The notes below the pieces were generated by a model that made no database searches, was not told the origin of the DNA, and worked only from the letters and a program-made list of their open reading frames with translations. Shown here in pieces: positions 1-8,400 of a stretch of DNA of 9,646 bases. This DNA is from Pseudobacter sp051955275 (GTDB taxonomy: Bacteria; Bacteroidota; Bacteroidia; Chitinophagales; Chitinophagaceae), in the NCBI RefSeq assembly GCF_051955275.1, contig NZ_JBQCGW010000129.1:1-9646 (forward strand), given 5' to 3'. Both the position numbers and the translations under genes were made by a program. Position 1 is the first letter of the stretch. Each line of letters opens with the position of its first letter.

Positions 1-9
1 TGTTTTCAT
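1..9 (-). CDS. Possible start of the next operon gene (only 3 codons in window)
   Basis: An ATG lies 3 bp beyond the stop codon of the DUF5690-type transporter, and its first codons read Met-Lys-Thr before the window ends. The spacing matches the other junctions of this operon (4 to 24 bp), and Met-Lys is a common beginning, so a further co-transcribed gene is plausible. Nothing can be said of its product from three codons. From what is known of gene neighbourhoods of PhnX-like phosphonatases, an FAD-dependent oxidoreductase would be one candidate, but that is a guess. The ATG could also be chance. Confidence 0.3.
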
Positions 10-12
10 TGA

Positions 13-1296
13 TCAGGAATTAGAAAGTGATTGGTACTTGCGACTGAAATACACCATCGAAAAGAGGGTACCTGCCACACCTATCACCGAAAATAATACT
101 ACACTATTAGGATAGAATTCAGACCAGGTTAAGTTTATCTGAAATATTTCTTTTGATAACATTACAAAGGAACTACCCAGGTAACCATAGGCATCCACCA
201 GGTAAATGAGGAAACCTACATTACCGGCAATGCGGAAAGAAGCGATCAGCCTTTCAAAAAAGATACAGTTGAAAGGAATATAACCCATGTATAACCCAAG
301 CCCTACCAACTGCATCCAGAGGGCCCCGCTAAGGTTTCCCGTAAGGAACAGTGCCGATGAAATACCAGCCAGCAGAAAACCAACCAGGATCACCCAGTGG
401 ATCATTTGAAGGGCCCTGATATTCTTTCTCACCGTAATGAGCAGGCTCATCATGATCAGGATGGAAATGGAAGTGATGGTTTCCGTTTGTGTAAAAATGG
501 CCGGTTTCTTCCCGTATCCCAGTTCAGCCCATAGATTGGCCATGAAATTATCACGCACATCGCGCATGATGGTAAGGAAAAGATAAGTGACCGTAATGGC
601 CACAATACCACCACCGAAATTCCTGATGAACTTCAGCCGGCTTTCCTTGCTCATGGGCAGGCGCACAGTCCTTTCCTGTATATCTGCCGCGTCAGGATCG
701 GGTATGCGTTCCAGTAAGTAAATAAAGAAGATCAATGGCAGCGCAAAGACCATGCCTGTGGCAAATGCCAGCCAGTGCTCAGGTACCTGCCAGCTGTCTC
801 TCAGCCATACCGCCACCGAGCGGGTGAAGCCACCCGCAAAGATGAAACTCACCGCCATGGCAGAGCCAATGAGATCTGTAGCCCTTCGACCTTCCACATA
901 GCTGAATACAATGCCCCACATGAATCCGAGCATGAAGCCATTCACAAACAAACAGAGCATACCCCAGGGCGCGGGAACAAATCCGAATACCAGCAAAGAG
1001 AACCAGGCCGTTCCGATCAACAGGGCGCTGGTCTTCCACCTCCCGATCCTTTTCAGTTCAGAAATAAAACGGATGCCGGCAAACTTACTCAACATATAGC
1101 CCAGCCCCTGGCTGATGATCAGCAATACCTGGTATTTGATGCCCCAGAATATGAGGCCATCGAAAGTGGCTACAGTAAAAGGTTTCCGGTAAGCGTATAC
1201 GGATGTATAACTTAGGAATGCCACCACCGCCGCATAAATGGCGATCATGATCTGCTTCCTGGTGAAAGCGGGGGTTGTTGCAGTTAAGGTTGACAA
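13..1296 (-). CDS. MFS transporter, DUF5690-type, with GlpT/organophosphate-antiporter-like features
   Basis: A 427-residue inner-membrane protein with about 12 hydrophobic segments (roughly residues 17-36, 53-72, 89-107, 112-134, 143-165, 174-195, 227-247, 270-287, 294-318, 323-345, 352-373, 395-418) and a long charged loop in the middle (196-226), the usual 6+6 MFS layout. I recognise it as the Bacteroidota DUF5690 type, whose substrate is not established. The end of segment 1 reads YAYRKPF (R37, K38) and segment 7 holds R245 and R248. Recalled GlpT has YLVRKNF with phosphate-binding R45 in helix 1 and R269 in helix 7. The motifs GYMLSKF (67-72) and GYLGSS (371-376) also resemble GlpT. I infer import of a small phosphonate or organophosphate, perhaps in exchange for phosphate. 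The chosen start is a TTG 4 bp after the upstream stop; an in-frame TAA at 1308-1306 rules out a longer form. The first ATG is codon 17 (position 1248), which would cut into segment 1. Confidence 0.85.
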   Translation of the reverse strand: MSTLTATTPAFTRKQIMIAIYAAVVAFLSYTSVYAYRKPFTVATFDGLIFWGIKYQVLLIISQGLGYMLSKFAGIRFISELKRIGRWKTSALLIGTAWFSLLVFGFVPAPWGMLCLFVNGFMLGFMWGIVFSYVEGRRATDLIGSAMAVSFIFAGGFTRSVAVWLRDSWQVPEHWLAFATGMVFALPLIFFIYLLERIPDPDAADIQERTVRLPMSKESRLKFIRNFGGGIVAITVTYLFLTIMRDVRDNFMANLWAELGYGKKPAIFTQTETITSISILIMMSLLITVRKNIRALQMIHWVILVGFLLAGISSALFLTGNLSGALWMQLVGLGLYMGYIPFNCIFFERLIASFRIAGNVGFLIYLVDAYGYLGSSFVMLSKEIFQINLTWSEFYPNSVVLFSVIGVAGTLFSMVYFSRKYQSLSNS

Positions 1297-1300
1297 GCTA

Positions 1301-1993
1301 TTAGATTAAGGATGGTAATTCTTCCAGGCTATCGATGATATGGTCCGGATGAAACTGCTGCAGCTGTTCCCTGGTGGCGGCTCCCGTGGTAACACTTATC
1401 ACCAGTCCGCAGTTTGCATTGCGGCCTTCCTGAACATCCACTTCTGTATCTCCTACTTTCACCACTTCCCTGCTACTGCTGATTCCCAGTTGCTGCATGA
1501 TGGCCTGAATCATATATGGTTCAGGTCTTCCTTCCGGTACTTCATCACTGCAGATCACCATATCTATCAGGGGATTGTTCTTCCAGTTGAGGCGGGAAAG
1601 GATGGCTTCCGTAACAGGCCTTGTAAAACCTGTATTGAGCGCCACTTTCACAGCTTTCTCATGCAATTCCCTGAAAAGGTTCTCCGCATACGGAAGTGGT
1701 TGCAGGTCTTTATCATTCTGATAAAATCCGATCATCAGTTCCGTAAATCGCTGATGGATATTTTCTATCAGCTGATCTATATCAGCTCCCTCCGGAGCGC
1801 CGTATTTATCTAAAAGGATACGGATAGCGTCGATCTTGCGAAAGCCCATCACTTCATTTACATCTGCTGTTGACGGTTTGGGAACTCCCAGTTCAGCAAG
1901 TGCAGTAATAAATGCGGTGGCTACATCTCCGCGATCACGAACCGTGGTGCCCGCCATATCAAATACTACCAGTTTTGTTGAAGACATAATCAT
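1301..1993 (-). CDS. PhnX-like phosphonatase (HAD superfamily)
   Basis: A 230-residue cytoplasmic HAD hydrolase that matches the phosphonatase-like clade closest to PhnX, phosphonoacetaldehyde hydrolase. The nucleophile motif is FDMAGTTV (D12), the DxAGT form typical of phosphonatases rather than the usual DxDxT. The cap domain has VMGFRKIDA with K53, at the position of the Schiff-base lysine of Bacillus cereus PhnX. The usual HAD lysine is replaced by arginine in PEGRPEP (R156), again as in PhnX. Motif II is NTGFTR (T121) and the Mg site is KVGDTEVD (D182, D186). Family knowledge says such enzymes break the C-P bond of a 2-oxoethylphosphonate, giving phosphate and an aldehyde; the exact substrate of this side clade is not established. 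It sits 24 bp after the HD gene and 4 bp before the transporter. ATG at 1993 is used; a second ATG two codons on is equally possible. A plain beta-phosphoglucomutase-type phosphatase is unlikely given K53. Confidence 0.9.
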   Translation of the reverse strand: MIMSSTKLVVFDMAGTTVRDRGDVATAFITALAELGVPKPSTADVNEVMGFRKIDAIRILLDKYGAPEGADIDQLIENIHQRFTELMIGFYQNDKDLQPLPYAENLFRELHEKAVKVALNTGFTRPVTEAILSRLNWKNNPLIDMVICSDEVPEGRPEPYMIQAIMQQLGISSSREVVKVGDTEVDVQEGRNANCGLVISVTTGAATREQLQQFHPDHIIDSLEELPSLI

Positions 1994-2017
1994 CTGTTGA
2001 AATTGTTAGAGTACGGA

Positions 2018-2593
2018 TTATTGCTGAGCCAGTAAATGCCGGCGGATCATTTCCTGGTAGGGAGAAAGGTCGGGTACAGGAACTTCTTTAATTTTGGCGG
2101 CTTCGTCCCACCTGCGCATCCGGATGATCAGATCGAAAAGAGGATCCGCTTCAAACGCTGTTGCCTCTTCCGTACTCATCATTCCTCCCTGAAATTCCAG
2201 CGTTCTTTTACTGGCTTCCGAGAGGTTATCATAATACTCCGGCGAACTGTAAGTAAGATAACGTTTTGCATCCACATGTGATTCAACCAGTCTGATCAAT
2301 CTTTCAGAAAACCCCTTACTGCGCAGGAAGGAAGCGCCGATTTCTTCGTGGTCCTTTATTCCATAGCCATCCATTTCATTATCCCCCTGCAAACTCACGC
2401 AGATATGGCCGATATCGTGCAGGAAGGCAGCCAGTATCACATCTTCATCATACCCCTGTTCTTCCGCCAGCTGTGCGGCCTGCGCCATATGCTCCAGTTG
2501 CGTGATCGCTTCTCCTGCATACTCCTCGCCTCCGTGCTGCCGGTACAACCTGATGATCTCCCCGGCAATGGCATTTGCCTGTTCATTATTCAT
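2018..2593 (-). CDS. PhnZ-like HD-domain mixed-valence di-iron oxygenase
   Basis: A 191-residue cytoplasmic HD-domain protein, about the length of PhnZ (around 190). PhnZ uses O2 and a two-iron centre to split (R)-1-hydroxy-2-aminoethylphosphonate into glycine and phosphate; TmpB does the same with the trimethylated compound. The metal ligands are all visible: H35, H59-D60 (HDIGH), H82, H106 and D163. They line up with H34, H58-D59, H80, H104 and D161 of PhnZ as I recall it. The lid pair is also kept: EYAGE gives Y25 and E28, matching Y24 and E27, and K110 and R160 fit the phosphonate-binding side. This lid separates the group from ordinary HD phosphohydrolases. It matches the family described as the HDIG protein of phosphonate degradation operons. 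It begins 6 bp after the phosphatase-superfamily gene and is followed by the phosphonatase. The oxygenase fold and C-P role are well supported; the exact phosphonate is inferred. Confidence 0.9.
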   Translation of the reverse strand: MNNEQANAIAGEIIRLYRQHGGEEYAGEAITQLEHMAQAAQLAEEQGYDEDVILAAFLHDIGHICVSLQGDNEMDGYGIKDHEEIGASFLRSKGFSERLIRLVESHVDAKRYLTYSSPEYYDNLSEASKRTLEFQGGMMSTEEATAFEADPLFDLIIRMRRWDEAAKIKEVPVPDLSPYQEMIRRHLLAQQ

Positions 2594-2599
2594 ATGCGG

Positions 2600-3679
2600 T
2601 TATTTTGAATAAACAGATTTGATAGGGTCAGCAACGGGATGCTCTGCCGTAAATGTAAAACCAAGCAGCTTTGCCAGTGTTGCCGCAATCTGCATCTGGT
2701 ACAATTGCCCGGCGGTTTTCAGCTCGCCCAGCGGTTTTGTATCCGGCCCCATCACTGCCAGCCAGATCTCATGTGCATCTTCAATTCTTGTACCATGGTG
2801 GCACCAGTTCGCTTTTACAATATCTCCCCTGCCGTGATCCACTGTAACTAATAGGGTGGTTTTGTTTTTGTATTGCGGCATGGACTGCACCGTATTCCAG
2901 ATATCCCTGATCATGGCGTCCTGCGCATGCGCACTGCCAATATACTGATCGTACATGCCGGCATGTGCAAAATCATCCGTTTCGTCGAAAGCGATGTACA
3001 TCACTTTTGGTTTGTACGCTTTCAGATACTCACGTGCTGCCATATACGTAATTACATCCTGCCTTACACCGATGGGCTTCGGAGCCAAGAACTGCATATC
3101 GTTCAACACCTGCAGCTGTGGTATATTGAAAGGAATAGTATCCACGTCGGAGTTTACATACACGCCGCTGCGCGGCTCATTGAGAATATACGGGAATACA
3201 TCCCAGGTAGAAAAGGCAGCAACTTTCTGCTGATACCCTTTCTGCTTATTTACAAATTCCAGCACATTGGTGTTCCTGTTGAAGATCTTGTCATTTGAAT
3301 TCACAGCAGTATCCGGATATCCTGTGAAGATCTCATTGTAACCGGGATATGAGAACCAGTATGGATTTGCATTATCAACATAATTACCGAAGCGCCTGTT
3401 GCCATAGATCTGCCCCTGCCTGGACACCACTTCCCATATAAAAGGAAAAAGTTTCTTTCTTCGTTCATCCACACTATCAGACCAGAATTTTTCACGCAAT
3501 CCCTTGCTATCCCGGTTGAAGAGCGTATCATCTGTAAGTGTGGGATCGATCCCTTTGAAAACTTCCTGCCAACGCATTCCATCCAGTGTAACGATAATAA
3601 GGTTTTCTGTTTTGCCTGTCTGGGCCTGCAATACGGGCAGGCAGAGCAGGCATGCAATGCATATCACTACATATTTCAT
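2600..3679 (-). CDS. Secreted alkaline-phosphatase-superfamily hydrolase (phosphodiesterase/NPP-like)
   Basis: A 359-residue exported enzyme, probably periplasmic. A signal peptide covers residues 1-19 (Lys2, hydrophobic core to Leu17, then QA before Gln20). The metal and catalytic sites of the superfamily follow in order: LDGMRW (D33), FSYPGYNEIFTG with S110 as likely nucleophile, DETDDFAH (D235, H239), VDHGRGD (D281, H282) and WCHHG (H294 or H295). In nucleotide pyrophosphatase/phosphodiesterases the nucleophile is the Thr of TFPN; serine takes its place here. The FSYPGYNEIFTG form is common in Bacteroidota proteins of unknown substrate, so the family is not by itself tied to phosphonates. 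By context it may hydrolyse a phosphoester or phosphonoester on material brought in by SusCD. PhnA-type phosphonoacetate hydrolase is another superfamily member but I see no reason to prefer it. ATG at 3679 is used; an in-frame TTG two codons upstream (3685) is less likely because it lengthens the signal with no gain. It is the first gene of the four-gene run. Confidence 0.85.
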   Translation of the reverse strand: MKYVVICIACLLCLPVLQAQTGKTENLIIVTLDGMRWQEVFKGIDPTLTDDTLFNRDSKGLREKFWSDSVDERRKKLFPFIWEVVSRQGQIYGNRRFGNYVDNANPYWFSYPGYNEIFTGYPDTAVNSNDKIFNRNTNVLEFVNKQKGYQQKVAAFSTWDVFPYILNEPRSGVYVNSDVDTIPFNIPQLQVLNDMQFLAPKPIGVRQDVITYMAAREYLKAYKPKVMYIAFDETDDFAHAGMYDQYIGSAHAQDAMIRDIWNTVQSMPQYKNKTTLLVTVDHGRGDIVKANWCHHGTRIEDAHEIWLAVMGPDTKPLGELKTAGQLYQMQIAATLAKLLGFTFTAEHPVADPIKSVYSK

Positions 3680-3710
3680 ATTCAAAAAATTTGCAAGAGC
3701 CGGTCAGGTA

Positions 3711-3841
3711 TGATATTGCGTGGAGAAAAAAAGGCGAAACCAGGACTAGCTTCGCCGTCAACATTAAGAAACTGCTACGATTGCTCTTGATTTGCCTATA
3801 AAAGAGTTTGTATTGTTGAATTCACCCGGCATGCAATATCA
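3711..3841. repeat. 9-bp inverted repeat flanking the terminator
   Basis: TGATATTGC at 3711-3719 and its exact reverse complement GCAATATCA at 3833-3841 lie on either side of the terminator, 113 bp apart. They could pair in the RNA and enclose the terminator hairpin, or mark paired protein-binding sites. A match of this length in a 200-bp spacer could also occur by chance, so the role is unknown. Confidence 0.35.
3726..3756 (-). terminator. Intrinsic terminator between SusD and the enzyme genes
   Basis: Read on the minus strand, 3756-3733 folds into a 10-bp stem (GGCGAAGCTA with TGGTTTCGCC, eight Watson-Crick pairs and two G-U) closed by the tetraloop GTCC, and is followed at once by seven T (3732-3726). 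This is a textbook rho-independent terminator. It lies 129 bp after the SusD stop and 46 bp before the ATG of the secreted hydrolase. It should end most SusCD transcripts. The gap left for a separate promoter is small, so the enzymes may be expressed by read-through. Confidence 0.8.
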
Positions 3842-3884
3842 GTATTGATCCCGAAAAAAATTGCGGGCTCTGGTTTGTTGATAA

Positions 3885-5465
3885 TTATTTAATAAGCCAG
3901 ATCACATCATTGATGTTGTTACTACCGCTGAACTGGCGGTCCAGCGCAGCTTTCAGATTCTCTTTATTCCTGTTCATTTCATAAGAGGGATATGACCAAC
4001 GCTTTGGAATGATGCCATTGTTACCAATACCCACACCAGTTGAAAATGTTGGAACACCAGTTCTGCGGTAGTTGAAATACGGCTCCCATCCGGAGTTCTG
4101 AAAGAAGGCCAGGTATTTCTGCATCAGTATCTTATTCAATCCGGCAGCACCTGCTTCATACTCCACTGTACCCTGTGTGTAATAATCATTGAAATTAAAA
4201 GTGAAAGGGGCCAGTGTCCATTCATTCTTGCTCAGCAGTTTACCAATACCCAGGTAATAAGCCATATTGCTTCCTTCCTTGATGCCATAAAATTCCAGTG
4301 AAGCTTTGATGCCTTTCATATACCAGTCCTCCGCATTACCGGTGGCCCAGCCACGGTTCAATGCTTCAGCAATATTGAAGCACATTTCAGGATACCCTGC
4401 AATGATGAAGTCCTCCGCAGTCAGTGTTCGGTAATAGCGGTACCTGTTGATCAATGAAATACTGTAGGCAAGTGCCTTGCTCTCCATCACATCCTGCGCC
4501 TCACCGGTGCCTGATGCCACAAAGGCCCTGAAATCGGTAGGCGCCCAGCCATTGTCGTTCACCAGCTTCCAGGCTGGCTCGCAGGTAACCAATACTCGCG
4601 GATCTTTAAGATTGGTGCAACTCTTCACATAGGTTTCAGCCATATTGTAGCGAAGTGCATCGTTACCGAAGTTGATGGTATTGGTGGGATAGTTATTGAT
4701 GCTTGCCACATACCTGTACATAAAGTTATCTTCCATCTTTTCAAAGAGAGGATACTTCACATTGTCCGCCAGTGTTTCTGCAAAGCGTTGCCTGATCTTC
4801 AGTTCCGCATCTCCTTCTTTTTTGCTCAGTGCGATCAGCACACGAAGCTTGTAAGCATTTGCCACTTTTCTCCATTTCGAAAAATCCCCGTTGAAGAAGA
4901 AGTCACCGCTGATACTGGCTTTACGGTCATCGAGGGATTTGAAATCATTGTTGGCTTCATCCAGCCAGGTGAGGATCTGCAGGAATATATCCTTCTGCTG
5001 GTCATAGGAGGGCTGCAGCAGTTCAGCACCTTTCAATGCATCCTTCAACGGCACATCGCCCATCATGGAGGTGAGGTTATAGAAATAATAAGCACGCAGG
5101 AATTTGCCGATGGCATGATATCCTGTCTGCGTATTCTTTTCAAGACGCTCCGCTTCTTTGTCCATCTGCACGATATTTTTGAGCGTATTGGTGTAGATAT
5201 CGAACGGGCCGTTGTTCCAGTTGTACTGATTATCGCCATAGTACTGGTAGTTGCGGCAATAGTACTGGCTGTAACGGGCTACAGCGCCCCAGGGCTCAAC
5301 ACCACCGATTCCTTCCCGCAGGTCATTGAGCAGTTTGTTGAGCAAAAGATTGGGAGGCGCCACGTCAGACACGTTGGGATTCTTTTGCAGTTCGTCGAAC
5401 CTTTTCTGGCAGGATGAAACCATTACGAGGTTTGCAACCGCCAGCAGATAGAATAGCTTTTTCAT
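3885..5465 (-). CDS. SusD/RagB-like surface lipoprotein (SusD-like_2 type)
   Basis: A 526-residue lipoprotein, the usual SusD length, that forms the lid of the SusC transporter at the cell surface and captures its substrate. The signal is a short Lys-Lys start and hydrophobic core ending in the lipobox VSSC, with C19 as the lipidated residue. Right after it comes RFDELQKNPN, a beginning typical of the SusD-like_2 branch, and the C-terminal part has the family pattern WEPYFNYRRTGVP (about residues 457-469) followed by RWSYP and NRNKENLKAAL. The helical middle section fits the TPR-like scaffold. SusD homologues are too divergent for ligand prediction, and no glycan-specific motif is visible. 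It starts 18 bp after SusC and is surely co-transcribed with it. The ATG at 5465 is fixed by the signal peptide. Branch assignment is from recognised motifs and less certain than the family. Confidence 0.95.
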   Translation of the reverse strand: MKKLFYLLAVANLVMVSSCQKRFDELQKNPNVSDVAPPNLLLNKLLNDLREGIGGVEPWGAVARYSQYYCRNYQYYGDNQYNWNNGPFDIYTNTLKNIVQMDKEAERLEKNTQTGYHAIGKFLRAYYFYNLTSMMGDVPLKDALKGAELLQPSYDQQKDIFLQILTWLDEANNDFKSLDDRKASISGDFFFNGDFSKWRKVANAYKLRVLIALSKKEGDAELKIRQRFAETLADNVKYPLFEKMEDNFMYRYVASINNYPTNTINFGNDALRYNMAETYVKSCTNLKDPRVLVTCEPAWKLVNDNGWAPTDFRAFVASGTGEAQDVMESKALAYSISLINRYRYYRTLTAEDFIIAGYPEMCFNIAEALNRGWATGNAEDWYMKGIKASLEFYGIKEGSNMAYYLGIGKLLSKNEWTLAPFTFNFNDYYTQGTVEYEAGAAGLNKILMQKYLAFFQNSGWEPYFNYRRTGVPTFSTGVGIGNNGIIPKRWSYPSYEMNRNKENLKAALDRQFSGSNNINDVIWLIK

Positions 5466-5483
5466 ATCAGGATTGTTGACTGG

Positions 5484-8400
5484 TTAGAATGTAAGATTGA
5501 GGTTGAAGCCAAAACGGCGGGTGCTGGGAGTTTGCAGATCGGATCCACTGCTTTGCGTGAACTGGTCCGGATCCACATCCTTGTATTTTGAAGGGAAGAA
5601 CAGTGCCAGATTCCTGCCCACGAGAGATACTTCCGCTTTCTTGATAAAGGACTTACCCAGCATGTTCTGCGGCAACGTATACGTGAATGTGATCTCACGC
5701 AGCTTCGCAAAGGTTTTGCTGATGATGTTCAACTCCGCGATATTGGCATAACGGCTTGAATAGTTCTGTACAGTGGTGGCAGTAGTGTTTGCTTTCTGCT
5801 GCAGGTCTTTCATATTGGTGATCTCACCGGTCACAGGATCCAGTTGAATGGCTCCAACCAGTGTTATGCCTGGAGCTACCAGTGATCCGCCTTTCACGTC
5901 ATCAGGTCGGTGCTGGCCCCAGAGGCCTGTTGATGTTTCGATATGCCTTCCACCCTGTAATGTTTTCTGACGTACATAATCATGCAGCACACCACCAACC
6001 ACACCATCAAACTGGAAGGAGAACCTGAATGATTTATAAGAGAATGAGTTGTTGACACCCCAGGTCCAGTCAGGATCAGCATGACCGAATATGCGTTTGG
6101 CATCTCCCTGTCCTGCATCGCGGAAACGCATCAGCAGTCCATCGGAACCATGCACCAGCTGACCATCCGGCGTGCGGATGAAACCTTCACCGTAGTAGAG
6201 GTCAACCCTGTCTCCATCCTTGCTCCACTGATCAGGTGTAGGATGTTTGATCCAGGTGCGCACAAAAGTGCTCCAGTTCACATTCACGTTCCAGTTGAAG
6301 TTCTTGTTTTGTACGGGAGAACCGGACAAAGTGATTTCCCATCCCCTGTTACGGTAGCTACCGTAATTGGTTTTGATGAATTCATATCCTGAAGTAGGAG
6401 AAATGATATCGTTCCTGTTGCTGAGCAGTTCTGATTTTGAATTGAACCAGGTAACATCCAGGTTCAGCCTGTTCTTCATGAAACGGATATCCATACCCAG
6501 TTCCAGGGTTTTCTTATTATCTGCCTGAAGATTGGGATCCAGCAATCCATTGGCATAGCTTACGCCTGGAGCGTTGTTGTAATTGCCATTCTGGATCTGG
6601 TAACCGTTGTACAGCAGGTCGTAGGTTCCCATATTGATGGGCGTTTTGTATTCCTGTCCATAACTCTGGCCTGTTCCGAAACCAATAGCAGGCTGGCCGA
6701 TGTTTGCATAGATACCGGCATTCCTTCCCTCTGCATATGATCCGCGGAACTTGAGGAAACTGACGGCTGAAGGCATTTGCGTATAATCGGAAACGGTAGT
6801 TGATACGCCTACTGAAGGATAGAAATAGGTATTCTCATCTTTACGCAGGGTGCTCACTTTATCCAGACGACCGGTTGAATGCAGGTTCAGAAAATTTCCC
6901 ACACCCAGGTCAAGTGAATAGAAAGTACTGAGCATCAGGTTTTCAAGCGCAATGGAAGCGCTCCTGGCCGGACGCAGCGTGTTGGCGAGAGTGTATAGAC
7001 CGGGAACACTAAGATAGTCCGTGGTGGCAATACTTCCATTGTAGCGGGCAGTTCTGATATTGGCACCGGCAAAGGCGTCCAGGTTGAAGAACTTATTCAT
7101 GAACTCGTTGCTGTACCTGACCTGCACTTCGTTATTGGCCTCGAAAAAATTCCGGTTGTCTTCCCGGTAGTCACCCAGTCGCTCATCACGATCATATGCG
7201 CCGGCAGACACCGGCATTTTTTCCTGCCTGAACACATTGTAAGTGGAGATGGAAGGGCGGTACATCAGCTCGAAGTCTTTAGCGAACTTCCAGTTGAGTG
7301 TTACATATCCATAAACATCATTTTTGTAATGAGGGCGCAACCATTCATACACAACGAACCAGGGATTGTTGTAACGCTGGTACTCCGCATATTTCTGCTG
7401 GATGCCTTCTTTGCCCGGCTGCCAGTAGTTACGCATGTCTTTCATGCTCCAGTCTGCGCCTGCCCAGATGATCACGTTATAGATAAGGCTGTTGGGGCCA
7501 TAATCCACATCGGGAAAGTTGGGTGAATACTGCCTGCTGTAATTGATATTCGCAGAAAGCTTGATTTTATCAGTGAACTGGTAACCTGCATTGAAATTGA
7601 AGTTGGTAGTATTCACGCTCATATTGGGAATGATGGAACGCTGGAAATTATGCCCAAGCCCGAAACGCAGATCATATTTATCTCCGCGGGAAGCGATTGA
7701 AATATGGTTGGTGCTGAGAATACCTGTCTGGAGGAACTCCTTCAGGTTGTCCTTGCCACGGGCAGTCCAGGGCGTGGGAGCGATATTGCCCTTGAAGATG
7801 GTACCGTCAGCAAATTTAGTCTCGTAGGTTTTTGCTGGATCATAGGCGCCATCGTACTGGGGAATGAGCTGTCCTTCAAATTTAGGTCCCCATACATCAT
7901 AGTCGTTATCATTCAGACCACCGCCACGGCCATCACCGAAGGCATATTTGCCTTTGGAACCCGGACCATAATCATCCTGGTATTTGGGCAGGGCCAGAAA
8001 ACCCTTATCGAACATGGTGCTTGAATTGAATTCGATGGCGAATCCTCTCTTGTCCTTAGTCCCCTTCCTGGTATTGATAACGATGGCTCCGTTTCGGGCA
8101 AGACTGCCGTAGAGTGCGGAGGCGGCCTGACCTTTCAGGAAAGTATAACTTTCAATATCATCCGGACTGATATTCCAGGTATCTGTTGTGATAGGAATAC
8201 CATCCACCACAAAGAGGATGGCACCTTCGCCGCGGAAATTGATGCCCGGCTGACGGAGGAGCTCGCTGCCGATATTCACGGTGAGGCCAGCCACTTTACC
8301 TTTGAGGCTGTTCACTGCGTTCGGTTCACGGGCTTTGTTTAGCTCGGATGTTTTTACATCCTGAATGGCATAGGTAAGCCGCTTGGTTTCTTTCCGCACA

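Noticed and set aside
775..1813. Plus-strand open frames of 146 and 157 codons opposite the transporter and the phosphonatase
   Set aside because: Both are antisense to well-supported genes, and their products look like translated antisense sequence with no domain.
1301..1993. HAD protein as a beta-phosphoglucomutase or phosphoglycolate phosphatase
   Set aside because: DxAGT instead of DxDxT, K53 in the cap and R156 in place of the usual lysine are marks of the phosphonatase group.
2018..2593. HD protein as an ordinary nucleotide phosphohydrolase or a myo-inositol oxygenase
   Set aside because: The EYAGE lid residues Y25/E28, the ligand set, the length of 191 residues and the neighbouring phosphonatase fit PhnZ better; myo-inositol oxygenases are longer.
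3301..3764. Minus-strand frames of 118 and 78 codons overlapping the start of the secreted hydrolase
   Set aside because: They are out of frame with the hydrolase, whose metal motifs and signal peptide are intact; one also runs through the terminator.
3847..3866. CCCG/CGGG stem with a T-run, just after SusD, as a second terminator
   Set aside because: The stem is only 4 bp and the T-run sits in the loop instead of after the stem, so it does not have terminator form.
4788..5417. 209-codon open frame on the plus strand opposite SusD
   Set aside because: It lies wholly opposite a complete SusD with signal peptide and family motifs, has a low-complexity run of Val, Ile and Ala, and shows no recognisable domain.
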